The notes below the pieces were generated by a model. That model saw nothing but the letters and a program-made list of their open reading frames with translations, ran no database searches and was not told the origin of the DNA. A DNA stretch of 64,000 nt, from NCBI GenBank assembly GCA_002812745.2, contig NCSJ02000058.1, forward strand, positions 62,001-126,000. Reading direction: 5' to 3'. Positions 56,140 through 64,000 of the stretch are shown here, piece after piece. The stretch comes from Scytalidium lignicola. Lineage: Eukaryota; Ascomycota; Leotiomycetes. How positions within the stretch are numbered: position 1 is the stretch's first letter; every line of letters begins with the position of its first letter. A program made the translations under genes and the position numbers.

Positions 56140-57084
56140 ATGCCAGATGCACAAATAAATGCCTCAATTGTCCTGCAACCCATTAGAAGGGTTGTCAGCG
56201 CTTCCTGGCTGTATCCATTCAAGGGTATCTGGTACTTTTTCGCCCATCGGGAGTTCTGGCCTCTTTTTGGCAGAAGGTTGATACCCTTGACCATTACGTC
56301 CATCGTAGTTCTTGGGTTCTTGTTTACCTTTACATACTTGCCTCAAGTTGCCTTTCTGGCTCTCTTCCATGGTCCCGGAGCATGGTTCAATGCCGTGTTT
56401 CTTGTTCTCGGTGAAGGGCAAGTCTTGATTGCGCTTCTTTTCGAAGCTCTCCTGGTAGATGAGACGCTTGTTGATATATTCGATGTACGACTCCCCTATT
56501 TTAAATCGGAAGCTGGAACTAATTTAGTTTTCAAAGGCAACACTCATCCGTGAGGGCTTGATCGATCTCGTTTCTCCTTCTCGAATCCTTCATCATGAAG
56601 CGCCAAATTCAGTGAAGATGCTTGGCAAGCCAACAACATCTGCAGTCTACGCCCCCTTCTCTTTCCGCCAGATAATCGAATTTATTTTCTTCCTTCCACT
56701 CAATTTCATCCCTGTTGTGGGAACACCAGCCTTTCTCATATTAACTGGTGCTCGGGCGGGTCCTTTTCATCATTGGAGGTATTTCAAGCTACGAGGTCTT
56801 ACAAAGAAGGAGCGTAATAATGAGATAAAACAAAGGCGTTTGAAATATACCTGGTTTGGTTTATTCTCAATTATTTCTTTAAGAATTACTAACGAACTTG
56901 CAGGTTTGGGACCGTATCTCTCATTTTACAACTTGTACCTGTTTTATCGATGCTCTTTCTCTTAACTTCAGCAGCTGGCTCCGCATTATGGGCTGTGAAG
57001 TTGGAAGAACAGAAGAGGTTGATTGAAGAAGCAGTTGTAGTAGATGTCGAATCGCAACCTCCTTATACTGATAGTCCCAGGTAG
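56140..57084 (+). CDS. EI24-domain membrane protein (RRT8/outer spore wall protein-like)
   Basis: Exons 56140-56484, 56528-56853 and 56904-57084 give 283 residues. An N-terminal amphipathic part (ASWLYPFKGIWYFFAHREFW) precedes two hydrophobic spans (LTITSIVVLGFLFTFTYLPQ; FLALFHGPGAWFNAVFLVLG). The central block is DETLVDIFDFSKATLIREGL, then VKMLGKPTTSAVYAPFSFRQ and a membrane pair (FFLPLNFIPVVGTPAFLILT, GARAGPFHHWRYF). The C-terminal part is FGTVSLILQLVPVLSMLFLL and LEEQKRLIEE. Yeast relatives take part in spore-wall/lipid-droplet functions. The second intron has an unusual donor, GTTTGG, and the same hexamer follows its acceptor. Confidence 0.85.
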
Positions 57085-57730
57085 ATGAACAACAAGATAG
57101 ATATATACCTTTAAAGTATGAGGATTGAATTATCAACTATATTCCTTCAGCAACTATATACAGCAGCTGCAAGGTTAAATTAATATATTTGTTGGTTCTG
57201 GGTTAGCAAATGCAAGAGTGTATATTATCACGTTTGCGGAGACTATGATGAGTTGAGGATGTCGATTCTGCAACCATCCGGACCACAAGACAATAACTAC
57301 GGTAATGAGAGTCCTAATTTTTGGGGAGCGAGGGTAAGGTCTACGGCTTTTCGGGGTGATTTATGTTTAGATATCTCTGGATTCCTTATTAATATGACTT
57401 TACGGTTTCCATTTGCATCAATAAAGGGAAGGTAGGTTCCGCTTTATTTTCACGGACTGTCGTATTATACCGGTATTACTTAACTACAGTTTTGATTTCT
57501 CAGAACTAGAAGTATGAATTCTATTGTGTCAAATATACCTTTTCTTTTCTTCTATTTGCCACGATGTTAACGTCTACGAAGATTAAACTATTCTTTCACG
57601 TTCTTTTGTTTGTGAATGAAAGCCACAAATGCCTTTTCGAGTCAATATCCCTCGACTTTGGACTCGCAGTTGGTTTTATTTTGTGCAGTCTTTGCAGCCG
57701 TCGGAGCACTTGTTCAAGTGACAAATCTAT
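57085..57730. other. Intergenic region
   Basis: Follows the EI24-type gene. Small open frames at 57564-57730 may be the decayed start of the esterase pseudogene, since a hydrophobic stretch (IKLFFHVLLFV) could once have been a signal peptide. Confidence 0.4.
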
Positions 57731-58050
57731 TTGGCACCAATCCAACAAATGTACATTGGGTGTCATGGGTCAGCTCAAGCAGCCTTCACTGGAACACAAC
57801 TGGCTGATAAATATGGCTACATAATGGTGTCTCTAAGCTCTCCAACGCTGCTGATATGTACTAGGGTGTATCTTCAAAGCAGACATCATCCACAACGGTG
57901 GAGAAGATTTATTAGGAATACTCTTTGTGGTCAAATATACCTTGGCAAAGTACAATGGAGACCTAGACCGAGTCTTCATAATGGGAAGCTCTCCTGGGTT
58001 CATAACTGATATTTTCACGACACTGCGGGTAATACTTCTAGTCTCGGAGT
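57731..58050 (+). pseudogene. CE1-type esterase pseudogene (acetylxylan/feruloyl esterase)
   Basis: Two frames hold matching parts of a secreted CE1 esterase. Frame one (57749-57830) reads MYIGCHGSAQAAFTGTQLAD then KYGYIMVS, the family's oxyanion and LADKYGF region. A different frame (57927-58031) reads MVKYTLAKYNGDLDRVFIMG then SSPGF, with the GxSxG nucleophile. The segment between (CWDVSS, HNGG) survives only in scrambled form, and the C-terminal half with the catalytic Asp and His is missing. No intron with good sites joins the parts. Family members release acetyl or feruloyl groups from plant hemicellulose. Confidence 0.6.
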
Positions 58051-58733
58051 CTGCACGAGGGGAACGAGCAATGGACTGGTGGGACTGTATGTGTTTCTGG
58101 GCTGACTTACATTGTTTTGAATCACTATTACTCACAATATTTGTAAGAGTGCCAGTCTGGCACGATTGTGTTTGCATAAACTTGCAATACTGTCTCATCC
58201 AAATGACGTGGCATTGATAGAAAGACGAAATTGTGTTAAGAATAAACTTAAAAAACCCAACAACTAATTTTAATGCCAGAGACTGGCTTTGTACTTGGGA
58301 TATTTGATCGGTCCCATATATCCCAGATATAAGCACTTTTATTACTAGCTATCTTGATTAAATTGACTAAACGCCCTCATCTGATCATCCCCCCGGATCG
58401 GGTGAAAGAGAGTCCTTTGAATATCCTGAACTACATACGCCTTCCCCTGTAACAAAAATCCCACCCTTGAACAATCCTACTGCTAGCTATCTAAGCAGGA
58501 AAGTAGAAGCATCCATGGGTAGAAATATCTTCCGGTTTGAAACATCTCACACGAGCTTTTCGTGTAAGCCCAAAACAAGGCAAATATATATACTTAGATT
58601 TCCCCGAATTATAGTCATCAGGTCATGAATGCCCCTAGTTTCCCGACTCTATCCGATCAATCATTAATCTCATCAGAGGACCAGATCCAGAACGCCGAAC
58701 CCAGTAAACATTTTAAATCGATACAGCAGCAAC
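58051..58733. other. Intergenic region, no gene seen
   Basis: Between the esterase remnant and the end of the DUF2434 gene. Nothing recognisable; the small frame at 58336-57833 (minus) runs antisense to the esterase remnant and is not called. Confidence 0.55.
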
Positions 58734-60397
58734 TCACACATCCAACATAGACCTCACCTTCTGCGGTGGTACTCCCGTTAATGTAGCTGCACTATTAGTA
58801 CTCCCGCTCCTCTCACTAGTAGGAGGTCTTAGCCCACTACCACTAGAATTCTCAATCGTTGCGGAGCGCCCCCTGACAGGAGTATCGGTGAACCGATCAT
58901 CATTGATCGCACCCCCCTCCTGCTTTGCCGCAGATGCACCAGTAGGAAAGAGCAAATCTGCTGCAATTCTTACAGCAGTAAGGTCGTTATTCTTACCAGA
59001 CCCATGCTTTTTGCTAACGGGCATATTGCCCATCTCAATATTACTATGGACGTTCCTCGTTGTAGCCATACCACCTCCAATCTCACCCACATTCCTCGCA
59101 ATCTGTTCATGGACACTCAAGTTTTGGTTGGGGTAATTCAACAGTCGCCACCAATGCGGCTTCTTTATAATACCTAACTCGGCATCGATCTCCGCTCCAC
59201 GAATCCGTCGTTGCCGCAGGAGCTCCTTGTCTTCATTCGGATCAATGTACCCGTAGACTTCCATAACGATGAAGATAGCAGCTATAGGTGCCCAACCGAG
59301 CCCATACATGTAACCCAGTTCCGTGTCTAGTTTTAAGGGCGAGATACCAAAATCAAATACACAGGCTGTGAAGTATCCGATCATGAGAAGGGATAGCGGG
59401 AGTATGAGGATGAATTTGAACGGAGCGTACCGGATGAAGCCGGCGAGCCGGTTTAGGGGACCGCGATTGCGAGGGAGATAGTGTTTTATGCTGTGTCGCA
59501 GAGAAAAGACGACGGTGAGCCAGGAAACGAAGAGGAAGAAGGCTCCTGCTTTGAAGCGCACGTCGGTTGCAGCACGTTCTGCGATTGCATGCTGCTGGTC
59601 TGGGGAGCGTTGCTTTTCGATTGCACCCCAGGATCGCGGAACGACCATGAAGAAATCCTAAGAATAATGTTAGGTCTAACTGGTCAGGTTCAACCAAGAT
59701 CGAACTGAAGATGTTGACATACCAGAAAAGCAAACAAGTAGAATATTAGCGGTAGATAGAATTCTACTTTGCTCCGTTTATCGTCCTGTCGAAGGATAAA
59801 TGGGTCCGGATCCACCATCTGTCTCTCCTGCCAACTACCCCAGTGTCTGACGCTCTCCCAGACGACTGCCATGGTGGTCGGCAGCATCAGAACCCAAAAA
59901 AAGTTGGCTAGGACGATGGGAAGCTCAGGTAGGTAGTATCTATCTACATCTATACCGGAGATCCCGCTGATCATACCAAATGCCGCTGTCGCCAACATCC
60001 AGTACCATTGCCATCTCCGGCCGATGGCGTGGAAACGCTTCTCCTGAGGAAGAAACATGCGACCGTGTTTGCGCAGGTTGATGAAAGTAAACATGATGCT
60101 CGCCGCAAAGAAGGAGGCGAAGAAGATGCCGATGGCGCCTCGTGTTTTGATCGGCTCGATGGCGGAATAGCATGTTGTGCTGTTGAGGAAGGTGCCATTC
60201 TGTAGAAGGACGGGTGTGTATGGCTCGAAGATGAGGAGGCAGCGGCTGCCATTTGAAAATGTACCATTGGAATAGTATGTGTAATTCCAGTGCTGCAGTG
60301 TTGTTAAATTCCAGTGGATACCGGCGATAACTGTGTCGCTGGAGTTGTCGCCGCCGGGGAATGCGAGCAGCTCTCGTACGTTGATGAGTTCGTGCAT
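58734..60397 (-). CDS. DUF2434 fungal multi-span membrane protein
   Basis: Exons 60397-59723 and 59657-58734 give 532 residues. The N-terminal 95 residues look luminal or extracellular, with many NxT/S sites (NLTTLQHWNYTYYSNGT, NGSRC) and Cys. About seven hydrophobic spans follow, with the family blocks FTFINLRKHGRMFLPQEKRF, GRRWQWYWMLATAAFGMISG, DVDRYYLPELPIVLANFFW and WESVRHWGSWQERQMVDPDP. After the splice: DFFMVVPRSWGAIEKQRSPD and an RYAPFKFILILPLS span. The C-terminal 150 residues are a polar cytosolic tail. DUF2434 proteins are restricted to ascomycetes and have no established function. Confidence 0.88.
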
Positions 60398-61119
60398 GAT
60401 GACGAAATGACGCCTGGCGAAATAGGTTGTTGAACTTGAACGGCCAGCGATGAATCAACCAATGTATTGTTTTAGTGCAGTCATCTGCAGAAACTCACTT
60501 CTGAGATGGCTAGAGTTTGCTGATAGCTAGAGGATACTAATGGTTCGTGGGGAGAAATGGAGAAGAAGCCGTTGAAGGAGAGAAAATATGGCGAGAGATG
60601 TAATCAGCGCCAAGATCCGGCTGCGATACCGTCCTGTAGGTCTGATAGGCTTTGGTAGCACCCCAGCCTTCCGCGAAATCCGGAGACTGGTTTTGGGGCG
60701 TGGATGTGAGGTAAGGCAGTAGGAGGATTTGCAGTGCCGTCCGGATGGTATGGGCAGCTGTTGAAGAATGAATCCAATCCGATCCGTTGATGCGATATTG
60801 GCCTCAATATTATTAGCACGCATTCTTTTCTCTCTTTCGAAGGTGAAGTCATCTTCTCTTTAGTTATCCAGGCATCTGAGGCGGCGACCTCCTAGCCATA
60901 TCTGGTAAGGCTCCCGCATTGAAGCTTTGGCAGGGATTGGAGTCCGTGCACGCACGTATATTCTAAACCCCAAAGCTCCAAGTTCCACCAGGGAAAAGTA
61001 CTTACGTACAATTGTCGCCAACACATATGCTTCCAACTACATCGTGGAGGCCATCAGTGTTTCAATTGCTCCTCCTACTGTTCTATGGCCCAATATAAGG
61101 CATCACCAAAAGCTTCAAG
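60398..61119. promoter_or_regulatory. Divergent upstream region of DUF2434 and COG5 genes
   Basis: 722 bp between the two start codons. No gene-like frame; no motif that I can support. Confidence 0.5.
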
Positions 61120-62505
61120 ATGACTACTGCAGAGGACGATGCCTCCTATATCGACTACGACACCTTTCTTGACCCCTCCTTCTCGGCCGCCTCATTCGCC
61201 AACTCCCTCGTCTTAGGAACAAATAACCCGAATGATACTCCTCTAGACCTCACGACGCCTCTTTCGCGGGTCCTTTTTGATGCTCAGGAAATAAATACAC
61301 ATATCGATACTCTCACCACAACCAATGCCTTGCCGCTCCTCGCGCACACCCAAGAACAAACAGCGTCTAGTAAGAAGATACTACAGGAGGTAGATGCGCA
61401 GGTTGCCAGTTTGAATGATAACTACAAGAGGTTAGAGAAGGAGGTTTTGGTTCGGTATGAGACGGCTGAGGAAGTCAAAGCCGTTGCAGGGAGATTATGG
61501 GAGACAGTCCGGCTGGGAAGGGCGGTCGGACGATGTTTGCAACTGGGACGACAACTCGAGATCCAGATATCAGAAATCACCGGTTCTAGTGGCACAAGCA
61601 GAGCCCAATCTCAGACGACTGCAAGGGAAGACCATCGAGCCTTAATACGTTCTACAAATACCTTGCTTACTCTTCGAGAGCTGTTCTCCAAGTCTAACCC
61701 GGGCGAAGAGGGAGAAGGCCTTGATAAAATCAACGTCATCTCTACCTTGCGAACAACTATCATCACCCAAGCAGAACGGACAGTCCTGTCTAAGGCTCAA
61801 CAAATTATTCGTGAATTCTCCATGAGTAGTCTCTCATCGTCAACTAACGCAACCACAACACCAACATACAATCAAACAACTGAGACCAAATCCCGCACCA
61901 CGTCCGCACTTCTTACCCTCTATCTACTCTCGCCATTACCTCCTGCGTCAGCTAAGCCGCAGAAATGGGAACCGGAGCTACTAATAAATGCGTTGCAAGA
62001 CTATCTCCGTGCACAGCATTCCTCATCCCTTGCATCACTCGCCCGCGCTCTCGCAGCCCTTCCGACTCTGGAACGGACAACTCTCGAAGTCTCTGCTCGT
62101 TGCCAAAATATCATTGCTCTAGAAACCCTTCTTTCTTCCATCACACCGCCGGCGCATCCCCTTCTTCAAAATACAGCACATTCGGTTAGCGTATTCACAC
62201 CACAACCGAACCTCTTGCAGCCTCTCCTTGCAAGTCTGGAGACTGGTTCGCTGCCTAGTTATTTCTGGCGATCTTTAGCGGGAAGTTTAACCAACAAAGT
62301 GCAGGAGATCATGATTAAGGGGGGATTAAATGCTCGGACGTTAAAAAGTAATCGAAATGCGGTTCGAGATATGATCAGAGAATGCGTTATTAAAGGGTGT
62401 TCTGCCCCTGCGGGAATAGGTGGTGGGAAAGAGAGGGGAGAGGGTGCTTGGGAAAGGGAGGCTGCTGTTATGGTTGGCAGCGTTATGGGCCCACTAGGCC
62501 GATGA
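61120..62505 (+). CDS. COG5: Conserved oligomeric Golgi complex subunit 5
   Basis: Single exon, 461 residues. Subunit of the COG tethering complex (lobe B), which directs retrograde vesicles within the Golgi. The N-terminus SYIDYDTFLDPSFSAASFAN is the conserved COG5 start, followed by coiled-coil segments (ISRV-type DAQEINTHIDTLTTTN; LQEVDAQVASLNDNYKRLEK; VKAVAGRLWETVRLGRAVGR) and the helical middle (LRELFSKSN). The C-terminal portion (GSLPSYFWRSLAGSLTNKVQ, GGLNARTLKSNRNAVRDMIR) matches fungal COG5, which is shorter than the animal protein. Alternative start codons are not needed. Confidence 0.9.
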   Translation: MTTAEDDASYIDYDTFLDPSFSAASFANSLVLGTNNPNDTPLDLTTPLSRVLFDAQEINTHIDTLTTTNALPLLAHTQEQTASSKKILQEVDAQVASLNDNYKRLEKEVLVRYETAEEVKAVAGRLWETVRLGRAVGRCLQLGRQLEIQISEITGSSGTSRAQSQTTAREDHRALIRSTNTLLTLRELFSKSNPGEEGEGLDKINVISTLRTTIITQAERTVLSKAQQIIREFSMSSLSSSTNATTTPTYNQTTETKSRTTSALLTLYLLSPLPPASAKPQKWEPELLINALQDYLRAQHSSSLASLARALAALPTLERTTLEVSARCQNIIALETLLSSITPPAHPLLQNTAHSVSVFTPQPNLLQPLLASLETGSLPSYFWRSLAGSLTNKVQEIMIKGGLNARTLKSNRNAVRDMIRECVIKGCSAPAGIGGGKERGEGAWEREAAVMVGSVMGPLGR

Positions 62506-62536
62506 TGGATGAAAGCTGAATGTAAAAGAAAGACCT

Positions 62537-62990
62537 GTGGGTTGGGATATTATCTTGAGAGAACTAGATTTTGGTTTTTCATCGCCATCATTAGACCGCT
62601 ACAGTAGTTTAGCCACTTCTTCTCATGATTTAGCAACCTGGTACTTGACGAACACAACACTGGAAGGTCTTCACATGGTAGAAATCTTCCGAGGTGGAGG
62701 AAACAAAATCTCCTCTTGCGTGGATCTTCTATATTATACGGATGGAATAGTTGAATCACTTGGACAACTTCATTGGGACAAACATATTTCTCATGAAGTT
62801 TTTGTGCCTCTCCAAGTTGAGTACAACAGTATTAATGGAAAGCAGTATATCAAGAATATCGAGGAGGGAACAGAATCTTCAGAGTTTGATATAGAGATTT
62901 ATAGATGGCAAACGGTGCCCGAACGCGGGACAATAGTGTGGTAGTTTGGCAATTTAGGTAATAAGATTGCCATATACGATGGATGATTTC
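62537..62990 (+). pseudogene. Decayed fragment of an unidentified gene
   Basis: An open stretch with no usable ATG at its start (GTG only) reads through FRGGGNKISSCVDLLYYTDG and IVESLGQLHWDKHIS to a TAG at 62942. Beyond the stop the same frame goes on as FGNLGNKIAIYDG and meets TGA; both stops could be altered TGG (Trp) codons. The pattern is that of a C-terminal gene remnant. I do not recognise the family. Confidence 0.45.
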
Positions 62991-64000
62991 AAAAGTTGTA
63001 ATTGAGATTTGACTTTTTCATCCAAGTTCTTGTGATTTTACTAATTAGGTAAATGAGATTATGCGTGATATCTAACAAAATCTCTACTAGTCTTACGTTT
63101 AGGACTTCATATTCTTCATAACATCGATGCAGACCACTTTGATCCCCATTTATTGCGTTTTGGGGTGAAATATGGAGGATTGAGAGCGTAAGCTAGGCAA
63201 CGTTTAGTAGTTTCACAGTTCCTGATATTTTCAGTGCCACGATATGTATTTCAGAAACATAGGCGCTGATTGAAAATCAAGAATCTAAGCTTAGCCTTGA
63301 GCACTTCCAGCAAGCGTTTCAATAAATAACAGTAGCATATCTCATCCTAGTCGTACAAGCTGCACTAGAAGGTTTGCGCACAAGGAGAACTATTTTGAAT
63401 TTCGGGATAGATGAGACAGCAACGCTAGACGCCGACAACAAGAGAATGTCACTACTCCTACCACGCGCTTCTCTTACTAGATGTATTAGGTATCTCCTTC
63501 TGCAGGGTTATCCTACGGATACCAATACACTATATTTAAAGAAGTACAATCACTATGCTGAAAAATGGTGTTTCAATCTAGTTGAAAAGCAGCAAGAATA
63601 TAATGATTTACTCTCCCAGAATGATCTTGACTTCTGCTAAAATCGTCATGAACTGGATTATTTTTACATTTCAATATTGGTAATACCATCCATTCCTTCA
63701 ACTTGATCCTTATAACTTTGTAGGTTTTTTTTATTTAGTATTTCCTTGAATCTATGCCAAGCATACTACGGTAAACTATTATAAGGGCATAAAACAAGCT
63801 TCCGTTCTCCAGAGTTGGTTCTTACTTAGCATTGAGTTTACTTCTACGGCCTTACTTATAGTAGTGACCAGTGTAGGTATTTGGTCAGACTACGAACTGC
63901 GTTAAATAAGAAATCTTATCTAGGTCACTAGGTAGTCCTATCCATCTCGATCCCTGAATCGGTGCCGAGTGGCAAAGTTGACAGCCCACGCCTAGCTGGC
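62991..64000. other. Right-end region, no supported gene
   Basis: Contains an 88-codon plus frame (63374-63640, no ATG context, contains LLLPRASLTRCIRYLLLQGY) that matches nothing I know and may be another remnant. No RNA gene seen. The window ends here without an identifiable partial gene. Confidence 0.45.

Noticed and set aside
55717..56154. 145-codon minus-strand frame
   Set aside because: Overlaps the start of the EI24-type gene on the other strand, shows no family features and no plausible exons upstream.
63374..63640. 88-codon frame near the right end
   Set aside because: No ATG context or known domain; could be a remnant but nothing supports a call.

Overview
The window looks like nuclear DNA of a filamentous ascomycete (Pezizomycotina). 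Genes carry several short introns (about 48-95 nt, GT..AG, CTAAC/CTGAC-like branch sites), and the gene families are fungal-specific: Zn2Cys6 regulators, DUF6590, DUF7580, DUF6546, DUF2434, a Ppo-type fatty acid dioxygenase and a CBM19 protein. A member of the Leotiomycetes/Helotiales would fit, but that placement is an impression and not a proof. I placed exon boundaries by reading splice signals and checking that the phases of all exons agree; no transcript evidence was available.

Layout. 1-7.7 kb: a regulator, a permease and a 2-oxoglutarate oxygenase form a possible small catabolic group. The regulator is unusual: two complete Zn2Cys6 DNA-binding units appear to be encoded in one reading frame. 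8.8-10.8 kb: a secreted S28 serine peptidase. 11.9-23.3 kb: a group of proteins of the kind linked to fungal self/non-self recognition. It holds a patatin/NB-ARC/repeat NLR-like receptor, a small GPI-type surface protein, a C2H2-DUF6590 protein with an internal stop codon, and a DUF7580 protein with frame breaks, the last two head to head. 24.4-33.2 kb: an AsaB/CmcJ-like oxygenase, a remnant resembling DUF3435 (the Starship captain family), then a fatty acid dioxygenase-P450 fusion divergent from a DUF2235 hydrolase.

33.2-38.7 kb is a transposon graveyard. It is very AT-rich, with a decayed Mutator-like transposase (minus strand), a decayed Tc1/mariner transposase (plus strand) whose stops look like RIP mutations, and an undecayed GC-rich LTR-like block between them. 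From 38.7 kb on the DNA is ordinary gene space: trehalose-6-phosphate phosphatase (TPS2), a CBM19 Ser/Thr-rich secreted protein, a pyridine-nucleotide-disulfide oxidoreductase, a second Ser/Thr-rich secreted protein, an F-box/DUF6546 protein, an EI24-type membrane protein, a CE1 esterase pseudogene, a DUF2434 membrane protein, Golgi tether subunit COG5, and a decayed fragment near the right end.

Sequence quality matters here. All five N characters follow directly on a homopolymer run, so single-base indels in homopolymers should be suspected as assembly error before being called mutations. The strongest candidates for something new are the tandem double-Zn2Cys6 regulator and the NLR neighbourhood. 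I saw no tRNA, rRNA or CRISPR-like structure.
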